A stretch of 64,000 nt of DNA from Caldisericia bacterium (lineage in GTDB: Bacteria; Caldisericota; Caldisericia; JAAYUI01), in the NCBI GenBank assembly GCA_017999835.1, contig JAGNLA010000005.1, forward strand, positions 62,001 to 126,000. The letters run 5' to 3'. The position numbers and the translations under genes were made by a program. A model generated the notes under the pieces. The model was not told the DNA's origin and did not search any database. It worked only from the letters and a program-made list of their open reading frames with translations. The first letter of the stretch is position 1. Every line of letters begins with the position of its first letter. Positions 33,246 to 41,435 of the stretch are shown piece by piece.

Positions 33246-35726
33246 TCAGAGCGGATCCCAGACGATTGTTATGGTTTTTGTCACTTTGTCCCAAGCCACC
33301 ACGGCCCCGAATGGTTCAGATATGAACCTGAGCGGAACAAAGGTTCGGCCTTTGATGATTATTGGCGGGGAATCGAGCTTTTTTTCTTCGGTATTGACCT
33401 TTGCAGTATTTTTGCCTTTCCAGAGCCTTATTGTGATGTCATTTCTGATGATGGTGACCTTGCCTTCTTTTGCGTCCCATTCGACCTTGCAGCCAAAAGA
33501 CTCAGAGATAAAGCGGATTGGCACCATTGTTCTGCCATTGATTATTCTTGCAGGAGCATCCAGCGCTACCTGCTTGCCGTTGAGCTTTGCCTTGTCAGAG
33601 TCGATGACCAGCTCGAGCACAATTCCTTTGTCCGTTTCGATGGTAACCGGCACAGCGACAGTCATACAAAAGTTTTGCTCATCTATAATGTCAATGCTTC
33701 CTGTAAACGTCTTTCCAGTTGGCATGGTTGAGGGCTGAATGGTCACTTCAACCGTCTTGCTCTCTCCTCCGCCCAGTTCAACTGAGCTTGTTGAAAGCTG
33801 AATCCAGTTGGCGTTTGGTTTAATCCTGATTTTTGTTTGTCTTGTCGAGGAAATGGCAAGCGAGATTGTTTTCTTTGTTCCTCTTGCCACATACCCAAAA
33901 TCAAGTTTCCCTGGCAAAACCGACAAACAGTCACCTTTTTGGTCAGAAACCACTATCTGAACAGGTATCTCTATGAAGCTGTTGTTGTAGCTTGCTGTGA
34001 TTTTTGCGTCGATTATCTGGCCTGGATTCAGGTTCTCTGCTGACAGCAAAACTTCTATGTTTGTTTGGTTTTTTGCCCTCAGCTCAAGCTTGCTTTGAGA
34101 AAGCGACAGCATTGGCGATGAACACTGAAGGTCGACAGTCATGTCCACTTGCGATACAAAACCCAGGTTTGCCGTGTACGGTTTTTGTGAGCCAGCAGTT
34201 ACCTTGTCAAACCTCAAGGATTCCGGGATTGCCTTGAGAAACCTGACAATTGTGACCGGTGCAAATGCAGTTATATCAGCACATGTGCATTTAATCTGGC
34301 ATGAGCCTTCCTTGTTTGCGGTAAAAACTCCTTCGGAATCAACAGTTCCAGCTTTGCCATCGACTTCCCACAGTAACCCATCGGTTTCTATCAATTGTCC
34401 TTTGTCATCGTAAACTTGTGCTTCAAACTTTTGAGATGTGCCTGGCTCCATGACAATCGAGTCTGGTTTTATAATGATTCTTGCAGGCTTAGAGATATCT
34501 GAGCCTGGGGCGCCTGAGTCGCCAAGATCCTCAAGTTCAGGGTAAGTTGGGTTCTTGAGCTTGAAGGTGTAAATGGTGTTGTCGCCCATCAAATAAATCC
34601 TGTCCCTGTCGATTGTTGTTGGCAAGGCTGGCGCTTTTATTGGATTGCTCCAAAGTTTCTTGCCAGTATTGATGTCAGAGCAGTTGACCTCTTTTTTTGT
34701 GGCTGTGAAAACGTAATCATCGGTGATTGTCGCCGAAAACCCGAGTTCTTTGTTCGACCACACCCGTTTGCCGGTAAGTGCGTCCAGGCAGACAAAACCA
34801 TCGAGAGTGTCACAGAGGAAATATTTGTCGTTTACCGCAACGTAATCGTAGTATTCTCCACTTTTGTTTACGCGGTTCTGCCAAATTTTAACACCATCGG
34901 CAAGATTCATGCAAGTGAAAAGGAATGAGCCATCGTCATCTCTGGTTATCGAATAAACCATTCCATTCCTGATTGCTGGCGAGTAAACCTTGAACCCAAG
35001 CTTTACAGACCAAACAAGGCCATCATCAGAATTATTCTTTGTTGTGTCAAAACAATAAAGGGAGCCCTTGTCCGTGCCAACAACCATCCTGTTGCTGTCA
35101 AATGCCGGTGTGGTAAAAATCCTGCCCATTTTGTCATACTTCCAGATAAGCCTTCCTGTCCTTGCGTCCAGGCAGTTGAAGTAGCAGGTTTTTGAGTTGA
35201 GGATGTTGGACTGGTCTGCTGAATCCACATAAAGCCTGTCCTTGTAGACAACCGGATGACTGTCTATGAAACCTGAAAGCGTCGTCGTCCAAAGGAGGTT
35301 TTTTGTGGCAAAATCAACGCACTCCACCCTGCCAGACTCAAGGCAGATGAAAAGCTTTCCCTTGTCGTAGCAAGGGGTTTTCATCGGACTTTTAAGGTTG
35401 TAAGTCCAAAGGAGTTTGGGGTTGTGATCCTGCGGGTTTGCCAGGTAGCTGTAAAGCGTTCCAGAGTAGCCATAGGTTATGACCCTGTTGCCAATCACAA
35501 GGAGCTTTCGGAGAAGCAGGTATTCCTTTATGTCAGTTGTCCAGTCAAGCTCGTAATCGCTTGATTTTGGCGAACAATCAGCCGGTACCCAGTGGCAACC
35601 ATCCGGTGTTCTGCCAAACATCGGCCATCCCAGGCATGTTTGCTCTGATTTTGCTGGAAAAGAGAATGAAAATAGTGAAAAAATGATTGAAACTATTAGC
35701 CAAAGATTGATAAAGCGTTTTCCCAT
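33246..35726 (-). CDS. secreted PQQ-like propeller protein with Big-type Ig and stalk domains
   Basis: The 826-aa protein begins with MGKRFINLWLIVSIIFSLFSF, a signal peptide. Residues about 40-410 are PQQ-like propeller blades (KLFICLESGRVECVDFATKNLLWTT; RLYVDSADQ; GRLIWKYDKM). A Big-2-like Ig domain follows (RIIIKPDSIVMEPGTSQKFEAQVYDDKGQ), then PapD-like Ig segments and two copper-amine-oxidase-N repeats (MVPIRFISESFGCKVEWD; FVPLRFISEPFGAVVAWD). The ORF extends upstream of ATG 35726, but that part overlaps the rplL terminator and is not credible. It has no ribosome site; TATAAT is 7 nt before the ATG. It is the closest in layout to the 13.6-16.0 kb protein. Confidence 0.75.
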   Translation of the reverse strand: MGKRFINLWLIVSIIFSLFSFSFPAKSEQTCLGWPMFGRTPDGCHWVPADCSPKSSDYELDWTTDIKEYLLLRKLLVIGNRVITYGYSGTLYSYLANPQDHNPKLLWTYNLKSPMKTPCYDKGKLFICLESGRVECVDFATKNLLWTTTLSGFIDSHPVVYKDRLYVDSADQSNILNSKTCYFNCLDARTGRLIWKYDKMGRIFTTPAFDSNRMVVGTDKGSLYCFDTTKNNSDDGLVWSVKLGFKVYSPAIRNGMVYSITRDDDGSFLFTCMNLADGVKIWQNRVNKSGEYYDYVAVNDKYFLCDTLDGFVCLDALTGKRVWSNKELGFSATITDDYVFTATKKEVNCSDINTGKKLWSNPIKAPALPTTIDRDRIYLMGDNTIYTFKLKNPTYPELEDLGDSGAPGSDISKPARIIIKPDSIVMEPGTSQKFEAQVYDDKGQLIETDGLLWEVDGKAGTVDSEGVFTANKEGSCQIKCTCADITAFAPVTIVRFLKAIPESLRFDKVTAGSQKPYTANLGFVSQVDMTVDLQCSSPMLSLSQSKLELRAKNQTNIEVLLSAENLNPGQIIDAKITASYNNSFIEIPVQIVVSDQKGDCLSVLPGKLDFGYVARGTKKTISLAISSTRQTKIRIKPNANWIQLSTSSVELGGGESKTVEVTIQPSTMPTGKTFTGSIDIIDEQNFCMTVAVPVTIETDKGIVLELVIDSDKAKLNGKQVALDAPARIINGRTMVPIRFISESFGCKVEWDAKEGKVTIIRNDITIRLWKGKNTAKVNTEEKKLDSPPIIIKGRTFVPLRFISEPFGAVVAWDKVTKTITIVWDPL

Positions 35727-35733
35727 AAAAGCT

Positions 35734-35761
35734 ATTATACAAACAAAAATGCCCGATGCAA
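35734..35761 (-). promoter_or_regulatory. leaderless promoter embedded in the rplL terminator
   Basis: On the minus strand TTGCAT (35761-35756), 16 nt spacer, TATAAT (35739-35734), then 7 nt to the ATG at 35726. The -35 box lies inside the terminator hairpin of rplL. Confidence 0.55.
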
Positions 35762-35774
35762 AGCACCGGGCATT
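35741..35774 (-). terminator. intrinsic terminator of the ribosomal protein operon
   Basis: A 12-bp stem containing GCCCGGTGC and GCATCGGGC (one G-U pair) closes on TTT, followed on the minus strand by TTTTTGTTT. It lies 29 nt past the rplL stop. Confidence 0.85.
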
Positions 35775-35802
35775 ATGAAAGCTAAATTTGTTGTTACTGA
35801 GC

Positions 35803-36177
35803 TTATTTGACTTCGACTGTTGCGCCGACGGCCACGAGCTTGCCTTTGATTTCTTCGGCTTCGTCCTTGGAAACTTTTGTCTTGACTGGCTTTGGAGCTG
35901 CGTCAACGAGGGCTTTTGCTTCTGAGAGGCCAAGGCCTGAGACTTCTTTAACGACCTTGATGACCTGAACCTTCTGTTGTCCGGCTTCTGTGATGATGAC
36001 GTCGAACTCAGTCTGTTCCTTTTCTTCTGCTGGTGCTGCGCCCATTGGCATCATGCCGCCCATCATAACTGGAGCTGCTGCTGAAACGCCGAATCTCTCT
36101 TCGATCATCTTGACCAGTTCTGAGAGTTCGAGCACTGTCATTTTTTCAATTGCTTCAAGAATTTCTTCTTTTGTCAT
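35803..36177 (-). CDS. rplL: large ribosomal subunit protein bL12 (L7/L12)
   Basis: The 124-aa protein has the N-terminal dimerisation helix ([27 protein letters not shown]), an Ala/Met/Gly-rich hinge and the C-terminal factor-binding domain with [26 protein letters not shown]. It forms the L7/L12 stalk that recruits translation GTPases. It follows rplJ by 33 nt and is last in the tRNA-Trp to rplL operon. Confidence 0.97.
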   Translation of the reverse strand: MTKEEILEAIEKMTVLELSELVKMIEERFGVSAAAPVMMGGMMPMGAAPAEEKEQTEFDVIITEAGQQKVQVIKVVKEVSGLGLSEAKALVDAAPKPVKTKVSKDEAEEIKGKLVAVGATVEVK

Positions 36178-36210
36178 TTTATTTTTATTCTCCTTTTTTT
36201 ATTTTTGTTT

Positions 36211-36792
36211 TCATGCTGCTTCAGCTGGTGTTTCAGCTGGCTGTTCCGGTGTCGGTTCAGGCGATCCGCCTTCCGCCTTCTTGTCTGCATAAGCCTTCAC
36301 GACTCTTGCAAATCCTACGATTGTACCATTGAGTGCACGTGCAAAACTTGAAATTGGTGCCTGGAACGTTGCTGCAACCTGACCAAGCATCTCCTGTCTT
36401 GTTGGTAGTGATGCAAGTGCTTTTGCGCCAGCTGCATTGAGAACCTGACCTTCTGAGTAAGCTGCCTTAACCTTGAAATACTTTGCATATTTCTTTGCAA
36501 TTTCGGAAACTGTCTTTGCTGCTACAGGTGCTTCCTCGGCAAACGCGAATGCGGATGGTCCCTTGAGATACTTCTCCAGCTGCGTTTCGACGCCGTTCTC
36601 ACGAGCGACTATCTGTACGAGTGTGTTTTTGAAGACTGTGAGTGTAACTCCCGCCTTCCTGCACTGCCTTCTTGCATCGGTTATCGGTGCTGCAGGCATG
36701 AGCTGTGTATCAATAATTACGAATCCACCAGATTCTTTCCAAAGCTTCCTGATTTCCTCAAGCTGCTCGGTTTTTACTGCTTTCGTTTTCAA
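36211..36792 (-). CDS. rplJ: large ribosomal subunit protein uL10
   Basis: The 193-aa protein is the base of the L7/L12 stalk. It shows the L10 pattern TEQLEEIRKLWKESGGFVIID, LTVFKNTLVQIVAR and YLKGPSAFAF, plus a C-terminal helix for L12 binding and a Pro/Glu/Ala-rich end. The start is TTG 36792 with AAGGAGG 8 nt upstream. Expression is probably controlled by the preceding L10 leader and attenuator. Confidence 0.95.
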   Translation of the reverse strand: MKTKAVKTEQLEEIRKLWKESGGFVIIDTQLMPAAPITDARRQCRKAGVTLTVFKNTLVQIVARENGVETQLEKYLKGPSAFAFAEEAPVAAKTVSEIAKKYAKYFKVKAAYSEGQVLNAAGAKALASLPTRQEMLGQVAATFQAPISSFARALNGTIVGFARVVKAYADKKAEGGSPEPTPEQPAETPAEAA

Positions 36793-36812
36793 TTATGTGT
36801 CCTCCTTTCCAA

Positions 36813-36851
36813 CAAAAATGACCCTACCAAAACAAAGGTAGGGTCATTTTT
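36813..36851 (-). terminator. attenuator in the rplJ leader
   Basis: On the minus strand AATGACCCTACC and GGTAGGGTCATT form a long perfect stem followed by TTTTTG, 20 nt before the rplJ ribosome site. It sets the rplJL level below that of the upstream genes. Confidence 0.85.
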
Positions 36852-36872
36852 AATTATTATCCCTATATTCCT

Positions 36873-36956
36873 TTGCCTCGGCAGGCGGTTCTACCATTAA
36901 ACACCCCTTTTAGGGCGATAACCTGCTGTCACTAGCAACGATTCAAATCAAGGTGC
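36873..36956 (-). ncRNA. ribosomal protein L10 leader (autoregulatory mRNA element)
   Basis: The minus-strand RNA has the conserved L10-leader pieces GACAGCAGG, then a short CCCTAAAAGGGG hairpin, AATGGTAGAACC and GCCTGCCGAGGC, where L10(L12)4 binds. It lies between rplA and rplJ, directly before the attenuator, as in many bacteria. Confidence 0.85.
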
Positions 36957-36988
36957 GTTTGCTAAGTTTTTTTATCTGTACACTTGCA

Positions 36989-37699
36989 TTATGCAAGTTT
37001 TGATACTTGTGAAGATACTTTGTTGACATCCATTATGATGCCTGGGCTCTGAGTGAGGCTCATGCTCATGGACTGAATGAATGTTCCCTTGAGTGATGCC
37101 GGTCTTGCTTTGAGAACTGCTAACATGTAAGCAACGAAGTTTTTCTTGAGGGCTTCTTTTTCAAAGCTGATTTTTCCGATTGGGACGTTCATGTCTGCAA
37201 ACTTGCTGACACGATATTCAATCTTACCGGCCTTGAACTCTGAGATTCCTCCGGCAAGATCCATTGTGACCGTACCAGTTTTTGGGTTCGGCATAAGTCC
37301 TTTTGGACCAAGTACCTTACCGAGTTTTGATACGGTACCCATCATGTCAGGGGTTGCCATGGCAAGGTCAAACTCAAACCAGCCGCCAGCGATTTTGTCG
37401 ACCAAGTCCTGATCGCCAACCGCATCGGCTCCGGCTGCTCTTGCTTCCTGTGCCTTTTCGCCTTTTGCAAAAACTGCGATTCTGACAACTTTACCTGTTC
37501 CTGACGGAAGGGCAACTGAACCGCGGATGTACTGGTCAGCCTGTTTTGGGTCAACGCCAAGCTTGAGCGTAACTTCGACTGTTTCGTCAAACTTCGATGA
37601 CTTCATCTTGTAGACTAGGTCGAACGCTTCTTCCATGTCGTACTTCTTGTCGACTGTGAGGAGCTTCTCAAGTTTCTGATAACGCTTGCTTCTTCTCAT
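36989..37699 (-). CDS. rplA: large ribosomal subunit protein uL1
   Basis: The 236-aa protein matches L1 along its length: MRRSKRYQKLEKLL, FDETVEVTLKLGVDPKQADQ, GTVSKLGKVLGPKGLMPNPKTGTV, and a C-terminal TFIQSMSMSLTQSPGI. It binds 23S rRNA at the L1 stalk. AAGGAGG stands 5 nt before the ATG. Confidence 0.97.
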   Translation of the reverse strand: MRRSKRYQKLEKLLTVDKKYDMEEAFDLVYKMKSSKFDETVEVTLKLGVDPKQADQYIRGSVALPSGTGKVVRIAVFAKGEKAQEARAAGADAVGDQDLVDKIAGGWFEFDLAMATPDMMGTVSKLGKVLGPKGLMPNPKTGTVTMDLAGGISEFKAGKIEYRVSKFADMNVPIGKISFEKEALKKNFVAYMLAVLKARPASLKGTFIQSMSMSLTQSPGIIMDVNKVSSQVSKLA

Positions 37700-37794
37700 G
37701 TTTCCTCCTTGCGGTGTTATCGGACAATGCCTTATTGCACAATCCTTCCGCTAGCTTTCCGGCCTTGACCGGAAGAACCGAAAAATGTTACTTA

Positions 37795-38226
37795 TCAATA
37801 GCCTTCGACGTCAACGCCCATTGAACGGGCTGTGCCTGCTACCATCGACTTTGCTGCTTCCATGGTGTCGCAGTTGATGTCTGGCATCTTGGTCTTTGCA
37901 ATTTCTTCAAGCTGGGCCAATGAGAGCTTGCCAACTTTTTTCTTGTTTGGTTCACCTGAGCCCGAGCCAACCTTGAGCGATTTCTTGATCAGATCTGAGA
38001 CTGGCGGTGTCTTAAGGATGAAGTCAAAGCTTCTATCCGAATAGACGTTGATGATTACTGGAATGATCGAATCGCCTTTGTCTTTTGTCTTTTCATTGAA
38101 TTCCTTGCAAAACTGCATGATGTTGACACCACGCTGTCCAAGCGCTGGTCCAACTGGTGGTGCCGGATTAGCTTTTCCTGCAAGAATCTGAAGTTTTACC
38201 TGAGCTTCTACCTTTTTTGCTGCCAT
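37795..38226 (-). CDS. rplK: large ribosomal subunit protein uL11
   Basis: The 143-aa protein has the L11 signatures [35 protein letters not shown] and a C-terminal rRNA-binding domain with [29 protein letters not shown]. It sits at the GTPase-associated centre. It lies 11 nt after nusG; a 95-nt gap with a CCGGCCTTGACCGG hairpin separates it from rplA. Confidence 0.97.
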   Translation of the reverse strand: MAAKKVEAQVKLQILAGKANPAPPVGPALGQRGVNIMQFCKEFNEKTKDKGDSIIPVIINVYSDRSFDFILKTPPVSDLIKKSLKVGSGSGEPNKKKVGKLSLAQLEEIAKTKMPDINCDTMEAAKSMVAGTARSMGVDVEGY

Positions 38227-38237
38227 CTTTTTGCTCC

Positions 38238-38771
38238 TTAAATCAGTTCAATGTTGACAAAGTCAAGCTCAACAGGCATCTCACGACCGAACATTGAAAG
38301 TCTGACCTTTGTCTTTTCCTTTTCTTCGTTGATCGATTCAACAATACCTATCATCTCGTTGAATGGACCACCAACTACTCTTATGCTATCTCCAACATGG
38401 AAGTTCAGCGAAGCCTTGGCTTCTTCCAAACCTACACGCTTAAGCATCTGTTTTACTTCTTCCTCGTCGAGCGGAAGCGGCTTGCCGCCTGAACCAACGA
38501 AACCGATCACACCTGGTGTGTTTCTGACAACATACCAAGATTGGTCGGTCATTATCATTTCAACTAAAACGTAACCTGGATAAACCTTTTCCGGGAGAAC
38601 CTGGCGTTTTCCATCTTTGAGCCTGACCTGATAATCCACCGGGACTTCCACTCTGAAGATGAGATCTTCCATATTCATTGATTGAATACGCTGAAGAAGA
38701 TTGATCTTCACTTTGTTTTCGTAGCCCGAGTAAGTGTGGAGAACGTACCACTTTGGTTCTGGAAGCGCCAT
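38238..38771 (-). CDS. nusG: transcription termination/antitermination protein NusG
   Basis: The 177-aa protein has the NGN domain ([46 protein letters not shown]) and a C-terminal KOW domain ([22 protein letters not shown]). It binds RNA polymerase and links transcription to Rho or to ribosomes. It sits between secE and rplK in the classical order. Confidence 0.96.
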   Translation of the reverse strand: MALPEPKWYVLHTYSGYENKVKINLLQRIQSMNMEDLIFRVEVPVDYQVRLKDGKRQVLPEKVYPGYVLVEMIMTDQSWYVVRNTPGVIGFVGSGGKPLPLDEEEVKQMLKRVGLEEAKASLNFHVGDSIRVVGGPFNEMIGIVESINEEKEKTKVRLSMFGREMPVELDFVNIELI

Positions 38772-38788
38772 GTTTCTACCTGTTTACC

Positions 38789-39268
38789 TCACGGATTGTT
38801 TGGTGTTGTTGTTGAAGAACCCGGCTGGGTTGTTGTACCTGGCTGAGTTGTTGTTGGAGCTGTTTCAGTTGGAGTAAGCGGGATTGACTGTGTTGTGCCT
38901 GTGCCATCGTTAGTGTTTGTGGTTTCGTCGCCTGGGAATGGAACGGATGGGTCATACCCTGGTTCTTTGTTTTTTCTCTTCTCTGCCATGAAAGCGTCTC
39001 TTTCGGAAGCGGAATTGAATCTCTGTACCTGATCAATTGTAATCTTTCCTTCAGATGCCCTCTGGAGCATGACCGTATCGTAGTAGTCGTCAATGACAAA
39101 CTTCTGTGCCGAGATGAAAATTGAATCAAAGGCAAAAATGATTATTGCCCAGATCAAGACGAAGGAGACAATGATCGTTGTGGCGACAACAAGTCTTTTG
39201 CCTGTTGGCCAGGTCACCTTCTGTGTCATTTCGTACCAGACATCTTTGAAAAATTGAATTATTTTCAT
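38789..39268 (-). CDS. secE: preprotein translocase subunit SecE with a long Thr/Pro-rich extension
   Basis: Residues 1-55 are a normal bacterial SecE: amphipathic helix (IIQFFKDVWYEMTQKVTWPTGKRL) and one transmembrane helix (VVATTIIVSFVLIWAIIIFAF). Then about 100 further residues follow, ending in a Thr/Pro/Gly/Ser-rich tail (TETAPTTTQPGTTTQPGSS), which most SecE proteins lack. ATG 39268 is right; the longer frame reads through the tRNA-Trp gene. GAGG precedes it by 9 nt. Confidence 0.9.
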   Translation of the reverse strand: MKIIQFFKDVWYEMTQKVTWPTGKRLVVATTIIVSFVLIWAIIIFAFDSIFISAQKFVIDDYYDTVMLQRASEGKITIDQVQRFNSASERDAFMAEKRKNKEPGYDPSVPFPGDETTNTNDGTGTTQSIPLTPTETAPTTTQPGTTTQPGSSTTTPNNP

Positions 39269-39285
39269 CTTTTGGTTCCTCTTTT

Positions 39286-39361
39286 TGGCAGGCCCAGAGG
39301 GACTTGAACCCCCAACACCTGGTTTTGGAGACCAGTGCTCTACCAATTGAGCTATGGACCT
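39286..39361 (-). tRNA. tRNA-Trp (anticodon CCA)
   Basis: A 76-nt cloverleaf on the minus strand: acceptor AGGTCCA/TGGGCCT, D arm GCTC/GAGC, anticodon arm CTGGT-CTCCAAA-ACCAG with anticodon CCA, T arm GGGGG-TTCAAGT-CCCTC, discriminator G and an encoded CCA end. It lies 17 nt before secE and shares its transcript, as in many bacteria. Confidence 0.97.
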
Positions 39362-39387
39362 GCGTGCAATGCTATACCGAAGATTGA

Positions 39388-39415
39388 ATTTTAGTTAGAG
39401 GACAGCCTGTGTCAA
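39388..39415 (-). promoter_or_regulatory. promoter of the tRNA-Trp-secE-rpl operon
   Basis: On the minus strand TTGACA (39415-39410), 16 nt spacer, TAAAAT (39393-39388), about 27 nt before the tRNA. Confidence 0.7.
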
Positions 39416-39434
39416 GCAGGAATTTCATTAAAGC

Positions 39435-39463
39435 TTGCATTGCGATAAAAAAATGATTATTAT
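39435..39463 (+). promoter_or_regulatory. leaderless promoter of the M23 peptidase gene
   Basis: TTGCAT (39435-39440), 17 nt spacer, TATTAT (39458-39463), 7 nt, then ATG at 39471. The region is divergent from the tRNA-Trp promoter. Confidence 0.6.
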
Positions 39464-39470
39464 CTTTCCA

Positions 39471-40472
39471 ATGGATAGAGAAAACCTCATGCTGGACTCA
39501 GAAGTACTCAGAGACTACCGCAGAAAAGAATCCAAAGCAAGAAATATTTTGCTGGGCGTTGTTGCAGTTCTTTTTTTTATTATCGGCATTTCCATAACGC
39601 TTGCCATCACTATGCCTGCTTCAAGGCTTGAAACTGCTGGACAACACATAAAAGACTACAACATGGAGCTTGATGCCCACAAAAAAGCACTGGCAGCGGT
39701 TGATTCCCTCTACGCTCAATCATGCAAATCCCAATTCAATAGTGACTTTTTGGCCATCTTCCCAGTTACTAAAATAACCAAGGTAGTGCAAAAGCCAAAA
39801 ACTGTCGTAACAACCGAAGTTGCCAAGGTTCCGGCAAAAACGCAACAAACCACAGCACCAAAGCCGGCATCCGGAAACAACACAAAATCCAGCACAAAAA
39901 CTACAACTTCGAGTACAAAGCCTGCTCAAACAACCAGTAAAACCACAACAACAAACAAAGCTCCGCAAACTGCCACGGCAAAAACGGAGAAAACCGTCCC
40001 AACAGGGCTATTTGCAGATGCAGTGCCGATTCCAGCAATGATTGTTCGTCCTGCAGACGCAAACTACGGCATTCCTGAAAACTGGCCGATTAGCTCACCT
40101 GTCTCGGTTCCCTATGGTTACAGACCTGAACGTGGAAGGTTCCACGCAGGCGTAGACCTCGATGCAGAAGTAGGCGTTCCGGTCGAGGCTGCAGGTGCTG
40201 GAAAGGTTATCCGTGCTGAATGGTTTGCAGGATACGGCATGTGTGTAGACATTGAACATGCCAATGGCTATGTAACCAGATATGGCCACCTAAGCGAGAT
40301 TTTTGTAAAAAAAGACCAGTGGGTTGAGGTTTGCGAATGGATTGGCGCGAATGGCAACACCGGCAACTCCTCTGCTCCACACGTTCATTTTGAAGTCCAC
40401 GTCAATGGCAACACAATCGACCCTGAATCAATAAACTGGACGATCCGAAAGATGCCGCCAAAGGCTTATTGA
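39471..40472 (+). CDS. membrane-anchored M23-family murein endopeptidase
   Basis: The 333-aa protein has a cytoplasmic N-terminus, one transmembrane helix (LLGVVAVLFFIIGISITLAI), a Thr/Lys/Pro-rich linker (about residues 115-190) and a C-terminal LytM/M23 domain with the zinc ligands His and Asp in RFHAGVDLD, His in YGHLSE and HxH in APHVHFEVH. Enzymes of this family cut peptide cross-links in peptidoglycan. All key residues are present. I chose ATG 39471 because the promoter ends 7 nt before it; ATG 39453 and TTG 39435 are in frame but fall inside the promoter. Confidence 0.88.
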   Translation: MDRENLMLDSEVLRDYRRKESKARNILLGVVAVLFFIIGISITLAITMPASRLETAGQHIKDYNMELDAHKKALAAVDSLYAQSCKSQFNSDFLAIFPVTKITKVVQKPKTVVTTEVAKVPAKTQQTTAPKPASGNNTKSSTKTTTSSTKPAQTTSKTTTTNKAPQTATAKTEKTVPTGLFADAVPIPAMIVRPADANYGIPENWPISSPVSVPYGYRPERGRFHAGVDLDAEVGVPVEAAGAGKVIRAEWFAGYGMCVDIEHANGYVTRYGHLSEIFVKKDQWVEVCEWIGANGNTGNSSAPHVHFEVHVNGNTIDPESINWTIRKMPPKAY

Positions 40473-40588
40473 TTCTCCACAATACAAAAACCATATAATA
40501 TTTTCTTTATTTGATTATGTTGGAATTGGCATTAGCCTCTTGCTTATAACAACAAATCCATGATGATTTTGTCGTATAGAGGTTGAAA

Positions 40589-41365
40589 ATGAAACGTTTG
40601 TCTTGGTTTTCGTATGTTGGTATTGCTTTGGCCGTTATTGCCATATTTGTCGGTATACTCGATTTTGGCGCAATCTCCCACAACACCAGAGTCTTTGTCC
40701 AGTTCCCAATACTGCTGCTTATGGTTGCCGCATCTGCTTCAAGCTTCTTCTTGCAACTTAAAGACGCTGTCCCTGAAAAAAACACGTGGCTCTGGCTAAT
40801 GCTTGCCAGCGTCTTCACTCTGCTTGGCGACGCATTCTTCGTCTACGGCAACATTGTCTCGTCTATGACCATCATCGCCATCAGTTCTGGATTGATGTTT
40901 CTTGCCTATGCGTGCTTTATTGTTGGTCTTCTGGTAATGGGCAGGCACCTTCGCACAAATGAGAACAAAAACAGATTTTGGATTCCGTCCATAATTGCTT
41001 TTTTGGGATTTGTGGTTGCAGGTTTTCTGCTGTTCCGGTCATTTGAAACCTCAAACCTGGACAGCATTCTCAAAGTGACATTTACCGCCTACCTTGCTGC
41101 AGACTTTTTCCTGATTGTGGCCAATCTTTTGGTTGTCATGAGAACATTGGGTGGAAAATTGAGCCTGCCATTTTTAATGATCTGCATCGGTTGCTGCATG
41201 CTTGTCGCCTACCAGATGAGCTCGCTGTTCATGATGTCGGCCGGAATAGACATTTACACAAACAAAATCCAACTTGTTTTTGTAGCAGCTCTTGCAATTC
41301 TGACTGTCGGAGTCGACATGAGGTTTGGCCTTCAAAGAGAGATGGACAGGCTGGGATCTAACTAA
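40589..41365 (+). CDS. polytopic membrane protein of unknown function
   Basis: The 258-aa protein is almost entirely hydrophobic, with seven or eight predicted transmembrane helices and short loops; LASVFTLLGDAFFVYG and TAYLAADFFLIVANLLVVM carry acidic residues inside helices. The LLGDxFF motif recalls YhhN-like (lysoplasmalogenase/7TM) proteins, but the match is not strong enough to name it. GAGG lies 8 nt before the ATG. It ends just before a terminator shared with the convergent gene. Confidence 0.6.
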   Translation: MKRLSWFSYVGIALAVIAIFVGILDFGAISHNTRVFVQFPILLLMVAASASSFFLQLKDAVPEKNTWLWLMLASVFTLLGDAFFVYGNIVSSMTIIAISSGLMFLAYACFIVGLLVMGRHLRTNENKNRFWIPSIIAFLGFVVAGFLLFRSFETSNLDSILKVTFTAYLAADFFLIVANLLVVMRTLGGKLSLPFLMICIGCCMLVAYQMSSLFMMSAGIDIYTNKIQLVFVAALAILTVGVDMRFGLQREMDRLGSN

Positions 41366-41376
41366 TCATAACAGCA

Positions 41377-41412
41377 CAAATAAAAAACAGCCCCCGAAAA
41401 TCGGGGGCTGTT
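41377..41412 (-). terminator. terminator between convergent genes
   Basis: A 12-bp perfect stem AACAGCCCCCGA / TCGGGGGCTGTT (41386-41397, 41401-41412). The T-run TTTTTTATTT is on the minus strand, so it mainly ends the GND-repeat gene, but the stem may also stop the plus-strand gene. Confidence 0.85.
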
Positions 41413-41435
41413 GCATTCTATGTTGAATTACCTGA

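Noticed and set aside
35727-35933. 69-residue N-terminal extension of the propeller protein at 33.2-35.7 kb
   Set aside because: It runs through the rplL terminator and rplL itself; the signal peptide begins at 35726.
39269-39346. N-terminal extension of SecE
   Set aside because: The extension is the translation of tRNA-Trp sequence; the true start is at 39268.
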